From positions 62,001 to 126,000 of the forward strand of contig NZ_JAGHMF010000002.1 of the NCBI RefSeq assembly GCF_017741815.1: DNA of 64,000 bases, given 5' to 3'. This document shows, piece by piece, positions 46,724 through 54,074 of this stretch. How positions within the stretch are numbered: the first letter of the stretch is position 1; every line of letters starts with the position of its first letter. The position numbers and the translations under genes are program-made. Under the pieces are notes generated by a model. The model was not told the origin of the DNA. It was given only the letters and a program-made list of their open reading frames with translations, and did not search any database. Source of the DNA: Rhizobium sp. 16-488-2b. Lineage in GTDB: Bacteria; Pseudomonadota; Alphaproteobacteria; Rhizobiales; Rhizobiaceae.

Positions 46724-47311
46724 GTGAATTATTCGGCGCGTGAAGAGGAATGGGCAGACTGGATGCGCCGCGCGCTTGATGGCGACGCGCAGGCCTATCA
46801 GCGCTTTCTTCTGGCGGTGACGCCGCATCTGCGCGCCATGGCGCGGCGACGCTGCGAGCAATTCGGCGCGCCGGCAAGCGAGGCGGAAGACGTGGTGCAG
46901 GAAGTGCTGCTTGCCGTGCACCTGAAGCGCGGCACCTGGGATCCGGTACGCCCGATCGGCCCGTGGCTGTCGGCGATCGTGCGCAACAAGCTGATCGACA
47001 GCCTGCGCCGTCGCGGGCGGCATGTGAGCGTGCCGATCGAGGATGTGATGGAAACGGTGGCAAGCGACGACGAGGCAGCCGATTCCATGGACCGGCTCGA
47101 TGCCATCCACCTTTTGGAAAGGCTGAAGGATCCGCAGCGCGACATCGTTCGCTCGATCTCGATCGGTGGCGCGGGGATCCGGGAAACGGCGGAGCGATTG
47201 AAGATGAGCGAGGGTGCGGTGCGCGTTTCGCTGCATCGGGCGCTTAAGAAACTTGCCGGCTTTTATCGCGGCGAGACGGACGATCGGAGTGGACGTGTTG
47301 AAGACGAATGA
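46724..47311 (+). CDS. ECF-type RNA polymerase sigma factor
   Basis: The 195-residue protein has sigma region 2 (QAYQRFLLAVTPHLRAMARRRC, then EAEDVVQEVLLAVHLKRGTWDPVRPIGPWLSAIVRNKLIDSLRRRGR) and region 4 (DIVRSISIGGAGIRETAERLKMSEGAVRVSLHRALKKL). Translation starts at GTG with AGAGGA upstream. It overlaps the next gene, a DUF1109-type membrane protein, by 17 nt, the standard sigma/anti-sigma pairing seen in proteobacteria (EcfF/NrsF type). Confidence 0.9.
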   Translation: MNYSAREEEWADWMRRALDGDAQAYQRFLLAVTPHLRAMARRRCEQFGAPASEAEDVVQEVLLAVHLKRGTWDPVRPIGPWLSAIVRNKLIDSLRRRGRHVSVPIEDVMETVASDDEAADSMDRLDAIHLLERLKDPQRDIVRSISIGGAGIRETAERLKMSEGAVRVSLHRALKKLAGFYRGETDDRSGRVEDE

Positions 47312-47933
47312 GCTGATCAGCCTGTTGACCGAGGATGCGCCGGTGCGGATGCGGCTGGGGCGCGCGCTAAAGACAGCGCTTGTCTCGGGCGTCGTCGCTT
47401 CGGCGCTGATCCTGGTATTCGCGATCGGCATCCGCCACGACATTGGAAGCATGATGGGGACCACCCGCGTGCTCTTCAAGGTGAGCCTGATGCTGGTGCT
47501 CGCCATTCTCTCATCGACGATCGTGTTTCGCATCGGTCGCCCTGACGTACCGGTCAGCGCTAGCGCCTGGGCGCTGCTGGCGCCGACAGGCGTGCTTGCG
47601 GCCGCCGTCCTGATCGAGCTTCAGGTGCTGCCGCGAGAGCTTTGGGAACCGCAGATGATGGGGCACAATGCGGCCTATTGCCTGGCGCTCATCCCGCTTC
47701 TGTCGATCGCGCCGCTTTTGGGATTCATCCTGGCGCTCCGCGCCGGTGCGCCGCGCCGACCGGCGCTTGCGGGCGCTGCCGCCGGGCTTGCCGCCAGCGC
47801 GATCGCGTCTGCGCTCTACGCCTGGCATTGCGTCGACGACAGCCCGCTCTTCGTCGCCACGTGGTACACGATCGCGATTGCGCTCGTGACCGCCATCGGC
47901 GCGGCCCTCGGGCGTCGTTACCTCAGATGGTGA
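47295..47933 (+). CDS. NrsF/DUF1109-type membrane anti-sigma factor
   Basis: The 212-residue protein has about six membrane helices and the N-terminal LISLLTEDAPVRMRLGRAL sequence of DUF1109/NrsF anti-sigma factors, whose cytoplasmic tail holds the cognate ECF sigma. The start is ambiguous: GTG at 47295 and TTG at 47298 both follow GGAG and both overlap the sigma gene. It contains a late Cys (YAWHCVDD) as in redox- or metal-sensing members. Signal unknown. Confidence 0.85.
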   Translation: MLKTNELISLLTEDAPVRMRLGRALKTALVSGVVASALILVFAIGIRHDIGSMMGTTRVLFKVSLMLVLAILSSTIVFRIGRPDVPVSASAWALLAPTGVLAAAVLIELQVLPRELWEPQMMGHNAAYCLALIPLLSIAPLLGFILALRAGAPRRPALAGAAAGLAASAIASALYAWHCVDDSPLFVATWYTIAIALVTAIGAALGRRYLRW

Positions 47934-47976
47934 TAATCAAACGGCGGCCCGAACGGCCACCCTGCATGCGGGATTG

Positions 47977-48192
47977 CTAGCCGCCATTGGCGACGTCGCC
48001 ATCGACCGCCTGCTGCTGCGTCGCCTTTGGCCCGACCGGCTGTGCCACATCGTCGATCCGGTGCCTGGTGCCATAGCCTATGATTGCGCAGGCGACGATG
48101 ACGGCCATTAGCAGACAGGCAAGCACGCCCGTCAGATCGACCCTCAGCGTGGAACCGCGGCCATTATCGGAAGAAGACGTCACGTTGATCAT
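47977..48192 (-). CDS. Small single-pass membrane protein, hypothetical
   Basis: This 71-residue reading frame has a polar N-terminus, one hydrophobic segment (about residues 19-41, LTGVLACLLMAVIVACAIIGYG) and a polar C-terminal tail. A GGGTG ribosome site precedes the ATG. It converges with the anti-sigma gene at 44 nt. No family recognised; gene status is likely but not certain. Confidence 0.5.
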   Translation of the reverse strand: MINVTSSSDNGRGSTLRVDLTGVLACLLMAVIVACAIIGYGTRHRIDDVAQPVGPKATQQQAVDGDVANGG

Positions 48193-48412
48193 GCGGCACC
48201 CGGCCCCTCGAATACTATCGATGAATATCGTCGCCCTCCCAGTGGGACGAACTAAGCATCATTCGAAGAGGATGGAAAGAGATTGGGGCTTATCTAAGGG
48301 ATCGATCGCGCGATAATACTTGGCAGAGTTGCATGAAAACATGGCTACCCGGGCGGAGATGGAAATAGGCTTATCGGCACTTGCTATGAGGCAGTAACAA
48401 ATGGGCACTGGC

Positions 48413-48700
48413 TCAGCGCGCACCGCCCGCCAGAGCCCTGCGCACGGCATCCGGCTCCTGTTCAATTACCCTCAACAATGCCGCAGCTGGGCCACTGATG
48501 CGTCGCTGACCCTGCTCCCACTTGCGGTAGCCAGAGAGGCTCATGCCCATCAGCGGCGCCATCTGGGCCTGGGTGAGCTTCACCCTCTCACGCACCTCGC
48601 GGGGATCGAGAGGAGTGTGAACGACCGCGGGCCCCTCACCCTTCGCATGGGCGAGAGCTTCTCCAAGCGACTGGATAAGATCGTCTGCGAAATCCGTCAT
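48413..48700 (-). CDS. higA: HigA-type HTH antitoxin
   Basis: The 95-residue protein has an Xre/Cro helix-turn-helix in its C-terminal half (REVRERVKLTQAQMAPLMGMSLSGYRKWEQGQRRISGPAAALLRVIE), typical of HigA/MqsA-type antitoxins. It starts 16 nt after the toxin stop, so the order is toxin then antitoxin (higBA). It neutralises the toxin and represses the operon by binding upstream. The ATG at 48700 is preferred to the longer open frame, which overlaps the toxin gene. Confidence 0.85.
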   Translation of the reverse strand: MTDFADDLIQSLGEALAHAKGEGPAVVHTPLDPREVRERVKLTQAQMAPLMGMSLSGYRKWEQGQRRISGPAAALLRVIEQEPDAVRRALAGGAR

Positions 48701-48716
48701 TTTCGTCTCATCTCCG

Positions 48717-49055
48717 TCATTTCGTTTGCCGCGCGGCGGCCTTGAGAGCCGAGGCCAAGGCGGAAACAATCCGTTTTTCGTCCGGCGTCATGTCGGTCTT
48801 GGCGTTCTTCGCGTAAGCAAGCAGAGCATAAAGCGGCATCGTTTCATCGAGATAGTAGTAGATGATGCGGGCGCCGCCTCGCTTTCCTCGTCCAGATGCT
48901 GCAAAGCGCACCTTGCGAACGCCGCCCGTACCCGGAATTTCATCTCCGGCAAGAGGATTTTCCGCGAGAAAGTCTATCAGCTCCCGCTTCTCTTCCTCGC
49001 TGAACAGTTTTTCGGCTTGTCGGGTGAATGTCGGAGTCTCTGCAACAGTCTGCAT
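48717..49055 (-). CDS. higB: RelE/HigB-family mRNA interferase toxin
   Basis: The 112-residue protein has the RelE/HigB fold: FTRQAEKLFSEEEKRELIDFLAENPLAGDEIPGTGGVRKVRFAASGRGKRGGARIIYYYLDETMPLYALLAYAKN. Such toxins cleave mRNA on the ribosome. It leads a two-gene unit with the HTH antitoxin. TTATC (49074-49078) and GATAA (49087-49091) form an inverted repeat just upstream that may be the operator. The pair sits immediately before the genomic island boundary. Confidence 0.88.
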   Translation of the reverse strand: MQTVAETPTFTRQAEKLFSEEEKRELIDFLAENPLAGDEIPGTGGVRKVRFAASGRGKRGGARIIYYYLDETMPLYALLAYAKNAKTDMTPDEKRIVSALASALKAAARQTK

Positions 49056-49210
49056 GAAATGTACCCCATTGGGTTATCATTTTCAAGATAATCGACTATT
49101 CGTCAGGCATGCGAAGAGCCCGCTCAAATTCGTTTTAATGTAGAATGCTGCGGACTGCGGCTGGTATCCGGAAACGACAATGCGAAGACGTGGCTGCAGC
49201 CGGCCTGACG

Positions 49211-49238
49211 TTAAGAAAGACAAGCCCCGTGAGGGCTT
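49211..49238 (-). terminator. Minus-strand terminator of the former tRNA transcript
   Basis: Read on the minus strand, AAGCCC and GGGCTT form a stem with a 5-nt loop, followed by GTCTTTCTT. It lies about 80 bases beyond the CCA end of the tRNA fragment, where the terminator of the intact tRNA gene is expected. A second small hairpin (TTCCGGT-GA-ACCGGAA, 49237-49252) overlaps its edge. Confidence 0.6.
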
Positions 49239-49317
49239 CCGGTGAACCGGAAAGCGTATCGAAGATATCTGCTAAGTCTTGAAATAGTTGAGAAATCCAA
49301 GTTTCTCAAAAATGGAA

Positions 49318-49336
49318 TGGTGCCCAGAAGAGGACT
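49318..49336 (-). mobile_element. Attachment-site copy of a tRNA 3' end (island left boundary)
   Basis: On the minus strand these 19 nt read AGTCCTCTTCTGGGCACCA: three T-loop bases, a 5-nt T-stem strand, a 7-nt acceptor strand, discriminator A and an encoded CCA. The match is to the 3' end of a bacterial tRNA, most like tRNA-Leu. The sequence to the right (island side) does not continue as a tRNA, so this is a duplicated att core; the intact gene should lie at the other island end, beyond position 64000. Confidence 0.8.
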
Positions 49337-49436
49337 GGCGTTCCCGTCAAGATCAACAAAATAAAATCAATGACTTAGTGACTGCGCTGATCCGTGTTTG
49401 TACGTGGGTTTTGTACCACCGTCAAGTGTCGGATCA

Positions 49437-50420
49437 TCACAGCAATGGGTCATTGAGCTCAAGCTGATTATCATAAGCCAGTTGACCTTCCAGCAGAATA
49501 CGAAGGTGATAGATGCCGGGCGTTAGGGCGCATTCATGCCGCCATTGGAGCACTGATGTCGGTCGCGGTGGAAAATCGGGGTTAATAAAGGAGGCCACCG
49601 GCAGGCCACCGACAGTAGTTAGACGCAGGTCGATGGCGATGTTGCCCCAATCAAGTCGAGGATTGAGTTGAAAGACCACTCCGTCAGAACTGAGGCGAAC
49701 AAACTCAACGAACGTATACTCGCGTTGAAATACCTTAAGGTCATCGGACACCACTATACGGCTCGACCAGTCAACCGGCGCACCCCTTAGCTGATATAGT
49801 AGGGTTTCTCGCTCCGCGTTTGAGCGGCAATAAATCCAATGAAGTGTTTCGCTCAATGCCATTGGGGACGCAGCCAGGACCTCAGCGCATCGATGTTGTA
49901 TTATCGAATTGTCGCCCGATGTGCCTCCCATGTGGAAGACCTTTTCGAAAGGAATGTTTGAGAAGTAAGCTTCGTCATTGCCGTAAACCACGCCAGGAAT
50001 CTGCATGTTCCTGTCGCTGAAGTGGGTCCCCTGGCGGGTGAGTATCGCTTCCGCATCTAGGACAAACATCACAAGAAAGGGCGCGTGAGACTCGTCCCCA
50101 TACTTGCTCTCGCCGGGCTTCCTGATGCCTTCGATGCGGTACTGAGTGGGTGTGCATGGCCTAAAATAGGTGCGCACAAATTCGTGGGCAGCATGATTGT
50201 TGTCGATCACACCGGGAGCAGCAACATCAACCGGACGAGAATTTATCGGATCATTGCGGGCACAGAGAACTCCAGAACGCAGAATGGGCACTGCGTTCTG
50301 CAGGGGGCTATGATGGAATAAGTAGCGAGGCCAGTTTTGCCTGTGATTATAGTATGGAAGCGATAGGTTCTGCTGCCACGTTGTAATGTGATTTCGTGCA
50401 AAGTTCAGGCTTAATGCCAT
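49437..50420 (-). CDS. darT: DarT-like DNA ADP-ribosyltransferase toxin with C-terminal extension
   Basis: The first ~212 of 327 residues match the DarT (former DUF4433) fold: FHHSPLQNAVPILRSGVL, TYFRPCTPTQY (residues 84-94, NAD-binding Arg region), THFSDRNMQ, VFHMGG and HRCAEVL with the likely catalytic Glu at residue 180. DarT enzymes ADP-ribosylate thymidines in single-stranded DNA. Residues 216-327 form an additional mostly beta domain (ending PGIYHLRILLEGQLAYDNQLEL) not found in typical ~210-residue DarT. The gene follows and overlaps the macrodomain gene by 10 nt, the reverse of the usual darT-darG order. Confidence 0.82.
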   Translation of the reverse strand: MALSLNFARNHITTWQQNLSLPYYNHRQNWPRYLFHHSPLQNAVPILRSGVLCARNDPINSRPVDVAAPGVIDNNHAAHEFVRTYFRPCTPTQYRIEGIRKPGESKYGDESHAPFLVMFVLDAEAILTRQGTHFSDRNMQIPGVVYGNDEAYFSNIPFEKVFHMGGTSGDNSIIQHRCAEVLAASPMALSETLHWIYCRSNAERETLLYQLRGAPVDWSSRIVVSDDLKVFQREYTFVEFVRLSSDGVVFQLNPRLDWGNIAIDLRLTTVGGLPVASFINPDFPPRPTSVLQWRHECALTPGIYHLRILLEGQLAYDNQLELNDPLL

Positions 50421-51319
50421 GACAATTCGGTCTGTGCGTTTGCGCGGGGAACCACCGCACTCCCCCGGTTCGTTGGAGCGAGTTCTACCGCTAGTTCGGG
50501 CTCATCCTCGTCTTGTCTGAGGATTTCGATGGGGCGAACCTGTGGTAGTAAGCTCACCAACGAAAGTAGCGGACTGCCACTCTCATCATTTAGCCAACCA
50601 GCCTTCTCTTTTGTCAGCAGGCCTCTTAGCAGGGTTAGCCAGACCGCCCGCAAGTCATCCCGCTCAAACGTCCAGGATGCCTTATCAGTCTCAAGCCTGA
50701 GATTGTCCTCAATGATTTGAGCGTGGATCGGCTCATCGGTGCTGATGTCCACCAGATCGTCGCCGGATAGGTCCACAGCGCGAACTAAATCCGCAAAGAA
50801 GACATCAAAGGAAAGTGTCGATGGTGCCGTATGTTTGATCTGCTCCGCAACATGCCCCAGATGCTCAGGCAGGCCTATGTCTTTGGTATAATCGTGAACG
50901 TAGATGTCTATTGGCAATGGAGTTAGATATTTCTCCATCAATGGCCGAACCTCATCCCAGTCGAGCCCCCCATTGCCGCATCCTAGCCGTGGGAAGGAAA
51001 TCTCCTTTATTCCGGTTCGCTCAAACGTTGAAACAAACTTCTTCAGCCCCGCTTCGATCCACTCAAGCTTGGATGGCCCTCTCCAATGCATTTTGGTCGG
51101 GAAATTTAGCGTCATGTAATTAGGGCCGCGCCAAAGCCATAGCTTGCCCGGCGAAAGAAGCTTCTGATCGCAGATGCGCTTGTAGGCCGCGAACATATCC
51201 GGTTCGCGCTCCTTGAATTCCTTCGCAATCCCTTTCCCCATAACGCCGACACAGTTGACCGTGTTGACCAGGGTCTGGGCGGGTGATGAAAATAAGTCGG
51301 TACGCCGATATACCAGCAT
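50411..51319 (-). CDS. darG: DarG-like macrodomain antitoxin with divergent C-terminus
   Basis: Residues 1-155 of this 302-residue protein form a DarG-type macrodomain: LVNTVNCVGVMGKGIA (residues 17-32), NFPTKMHWRGPSKLEWIEAGL (catalytic-type Lys near residue 76), and FPRLGCGNGGLDWDEV. DarG removes ADP-ribose from DNA and binds DarT. The C-terminal half (about 160-302) is helical then acidic/Pro-rich and I do not recognise it as the usual DarG toxin-binding domain. It is translated before the toxin, with a 10-nt overlap, so antitoxin should precede toxin in synthesis. Confidence 0.82.
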   Translation of the reverse strand: MLVYRRTDLFSSPAQTLVNTVNCVGVMGKGIAKEFKEREPDMFAAYKRICDQKLLSPGKLWLWRGPNYMTLNFPTKMHWRGPSKLEWIEAGLKKFVSTFERTGIKEISFPRLGCGNGGLDWDEVRPLMEKYLTPLPIDIYVHDYTKDIGLPEHLGHVAEQIKHTAPSTLSFDVFFADLVRAVDLSGDDLVDISTDEPIHAQIIEDNLRLETDKASWTFERDDLRAVWLTLLRGLLTKEKAGWLNDESGSPLLSLVSLLPQVRPIEILRQDEDEPELAVELAPTNRGSAVVPRANAQTELSWH

Positions 51320-51599
51320 TTATGACCTACCCTTTCTCCGAATGATGGGTGAGAACATATAGGGAACATACAACTAGTCGCGCGAATTCGCCAGCCCTTC
51401 GAACGACTGAGATAGCGCGACCTTGACCGATTCCATCATGTTAGGCAGCCTTTTGATTCCCCGAGTCAAGTTCAAGCCAGGGCTTACCCACAGGTTTATG
51501 CAGTAGCCTTGCTCGCGGCTGGACACGTTTACTTTTTGGCAGAAATGCGAGGGTACATCATAAGCTGCGGCGAGAGGCCTTCCATTCCCTTGCTCTGAC

Positions 51600-52244
51600 T
51601 CACTGGCGGAATTTTAGTAAGAGAAGCGGGGAAAGAGAAACGTTCATGCCGAGCGTTTCGCCCTCTCGCGTTTGATGGAAGGCCACGCAAGTGCTTTTCG
51701 CTTCTGTATTCGCCGGCACGGTAACCTTTGGGTCAGTCGCATCACTACGACCGTTGAATGCAAACGTCATCGTCGCCAGCACCTGGGTACCTGGCGGAAT
51801 GATTTGCGGTGGAGCTTCATAAATGTAGGTCTTAAGCGGAAGCACCTCGCTACCCTTTGGAAAATCCCATCCGAGTTTGCTTGACGAGTTTTTGATACCC
51901 ACACCGGGTTTGGGCGCATAAATGGAGCAAATCATTCCATTTAGGACGCCCGATGCGTCACCAGTGTTGGCGACCGAAATCGTTGCTTTTTCCGGTGTGA
52001 TCGCAACCGCTGAAGCGACAAACTCGGGGCGGGGAGCATACAGCAACGACTTCACTGCCGAAACGACCGGTGGAACCGCGATACCAAGAACCGACAGGAA
52101 TGCAATCAAAAGGCTCAGTGTGGAGTTGCCAAAGTCTAAGTTGCTTCGCCAGTCCTGGTATGAGCTACAGTGTGTGCATTTCATCGCGGAAACGGGTATT
52201 TCGGAAACACAAAGGACACATTTCTTCAAAACTGGTCGTACCAT
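51600..52244 (-). CDS. Zinc-ribbon membrane protein of unknown function
   Basis: The 214-residue protein starts with a four-Cys zinc ribbon (C9-x2-C12 ... C23-x2-C26), followed by a membrane segment of about residues 42-68 and a 145-residue, probably beta-rich C-terminal domain. The order cytosolic ribbon, single helix, outside domain suggests a membrane sensor or effector. It lies between the DarG-like gene and the DGQHR gene, all on the minus strand with gaps of 280 and 185 bases. No family recognised; not part of known DarTG pairs. Confidence 0.68.
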   Translation of the reverse strand: MVRPVLKKCVLCVSEIPVSAMKCTHCSSYQDWRSNLDFGNSTLSLLIAFLSVLGIAVPPVVSAVKSLLYAPRPEFVASAVAITPEKATISVANTGDASGVLNGMICSIYAPKPGVGIKNSSSKLGWDFPKGSEVLPLKTYIYEAPPQIIPPGTQVLATMTFAFNGRSDATDPKVTVPANTEAKSTCVAFHQTREGETLGMNVSLSPLLLLKFRQ

Positions 52245-52429
52245 TAAATTCTCTTGCCCCGGCCATTCCGGATATCACTAGTAGCGCGTTTCCGTGGTTC
52301 GAATCATATCAGGCGGTGTCGGCGAGTTTGTAGGACCATGTGTGGATGACGGGATGGCGATTGACGTCGGCTCGCGTTGTGAACGAAGGATCAGCGGAGG
52401 GGCGCTCCCTGAGGAGCACCCCAAAGTCT

Positions 52430-53905
52430 TCACGCGGCGACTGTAATGCTACTGTCAGAACTTTGCTCTGAGCCTCGCCGGGACGGGAACCCTAGTTTCC
52501 AGCGGATCATGTCGGCCAAGATCGGATAAATGTCATTGTGCTTGGCGCCAAATCGCATTAGGCCGCCCTGATGACTTCCGATGTCCCTATTGCCGCTTTC
52601 CTCGCTCGGCAGATATGTGGACAAACCTGACAGGCCATGGCTTTGGCGTTGGGGCTCCGTCAATTCGTAGTATCGCCACAGTGAATTGTCGTGGCTGAAG
52701 TCAAAGTCCGTTAACTTACCCAGAAGCTCGTCCACCAACTGGTCGCCATTGCTCGGTCGGCGATTGCTGAAGGCAAAGTCGTAAACAAGCTTGGCGAGTG
52801 CTTTCAATACTACAGGCTGGGCAACTACCGTTTTCTCGCGAGCCTTGTCTTCACCGAAGCCGGGAATGGCGTCGACCGCAGTCCAGAAACGGTATGCCAA
52901 GTCAGTCTTACCTTGGACCATCGCGGGGGCGGCCCCGTTGATGTTCGTTTTGTTCAGGAAAAGCAGCGCGTTTACGGCCACGAGATCTTTTCTCGTGATC
53001 CCGCCCTCGTCGTCGGTCCAGTTCTTGACATCTTGCTCCGTGACACGCAGTCCCAGCTTGTCCACCAACTCATCCTTGATGAAGAGGTTGATTGGATTGG
53101 AGCTATCAAACTGGAGAGCCAGATTTGTGTCGACTTTCTTACCCAGGCGATTCAGATCGTGGAAAAGCTGTCGCTCTTCATCCGGCTTGAGGCCGAGATG
53201 AACCTCAATCAATAAGGTGCAGTACGTACGGGCGACCTCGAAGCACTCCTCCCATGCGGTAAGTTCATCGGGAGAGAGGCTCTCTCCATCCTTGAACCCA
53301 AAGAGGTTGGCGACTTTCTTCGGGTACGTTTTTGTTGCGCGGACAGTTTCCAGAAAATCAAAGACGATCTGCATGCCCTTGCGGCGGTGTTGGCCATCGA
53401 CGACCCAGAGGACATGCCGTTGAGACAAGAAGACCTTGAAAGAGGCCGTTTCCTCAGTCCGGCGATCAATTAGTCGATCGCCCCGAATGTCATTGCCGCG
53501 AGGGTCGCATTCTCGAATGTTTACTACAATCGGCTGGATCGCCATGTACGGCTGTCGACCGAGGGTTTGCATGATTTCGTTCAGCCGAGGGGACTCTGGC
53601 TTCTTCAGAATTTCTCGCCTCTCAATGGCCGCCGACACGAGCCCCTTCAGAATATAGTGCGCCAGCTTCGTGGCATGAGCCGGGTCCAACTTGCGCTGGG
53701 CGATAGCGTCCCCATCCCGACCAGGATCGTTGGCGACCTCTGACATGCCAAAAAATTCGTGCATCGGCATCTGCATCAAGAAAGTCCGATTCCCGAGATT
53801 GTGGCCGATGAAGACCTTCATAGGCTTCTCGGAAGTGTCGCCGCCGTCGAGCATGTCATCAAGAGTTGCGAGAGGCGACGGCAGGCCATTTTGAGAGGGG
53901 ATCAT
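52430..53905 (-). CDS. DGQHR-domain protein (DndB-like)
   Basis: The 491-residue protein contains the DGQHR motif that names the family (WVVDGQHRRKGM, about residues 167-178) and the later conserved ELFHDLNRLGKKVDTNLALQFDSS-like region. The family includes DndB, the regulator of DNA phosphorothioation, and DpdB of the Dpd 7-deazaguanine system. No dnd or dpd modification genes occur in the window. The start at 53905 follows AGGAG; a consensus-like promoter lies just upstream. It is divergent from the GHKL ATPase gene. Confidence 0.85.
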   Translation of the reverse strand: MIPSQNGLPSPLATLDDMLDGGDTSEKPMKVFIGHNLGNRTFLMQMPMHEFFGMSEVANDPGRDGDAIAQRKLDPAHATKLAHYILKGLVSAAIERREILKKPESPRLNEIMQTLGRQPYMAIQPIVVNIRECDPRGNDIRGDRLIDRRTEETASFKVFLSQRHVLWVVDGQHRRKGMQIVFDFLETVRATKTYPKKVANLFGFKDGESLSPDELTAWEECFEVARTYCTLLIEVHLGLKPDEERQLFHDLNRLGKKVDTNLALQFDSSNPINLFIKDELVDKLGLRVTEQDVKNWTDDEGGITRKDLVAVNALLFLNKTNINGAAPAMVQGKTDLAYRFWTAVDAIPGFGEDKAREKTVVAQPVVLKALAKLVYDFAFSNRRPSNGDQLVDELLGKLTDFDFSHDNSLWRYYELTEPQRQSHGLSGLSTYLPSEESGNRDIGSHQGGLMRFGAKHNDIYPILADMIRWKLGFPSRRGSEQSSDSSITVAA

Positions 53906-53932
53906 GTTCGCTCCTTTTCTTAAACTGAAAAT

Positions 53933-53961
53933 ATAATTATCATCCAGGATTGTTATGTCAA
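53933..53961 (-). promoter_or_regulatory. Promoter of the DGQHR gene
   Basis: On the minus strand a perfect TTGACA (53961-53956) is followed, after 17 bp, by AATTAT (53938-53933), a good sigma-70 type promoter about 28 bases before the start codon. The AT-rich centre (ATAATTAT) is self-complementary and may be an operator shared with the divergent ATPase gene. Confidence 0.5.
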
Positions 53962-54074
53962 TCCATCTGGAAACCAAAAAAATATCCCTGGGGTATTTAC
54001 AAATCGGTCCAGGCGATTAGAGTTTAATGATCCCGGTAAATGCTAACCCACGCTGTCGGAATATCGAGGCACAC

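Larger units (their letters stand above)
49056..49436. other. Junction region between chromosome and genomic island
   Basis: This 381-base gap holds the toxin-antitoxin promoter, a minus-strand terminator and the 19-nt tRNA 3'-end copy at 49318-49336. The remaining 100 bases up to the DarT-like gene are AT-richer and show no gene. Only these elements are seen. Confidence 0.6.

Noticed and set aside
49318..49336. A complete tRNA gene
   Set aside because: Only the 3' 19 nt are present; no anticodon or D-arm sequence continues to the right.
52430..53905. A Dnd phosphorothioation locus
   Set aside because: Only the DndB-like DGQHR gene is present; no dndC, D or E is in the window.
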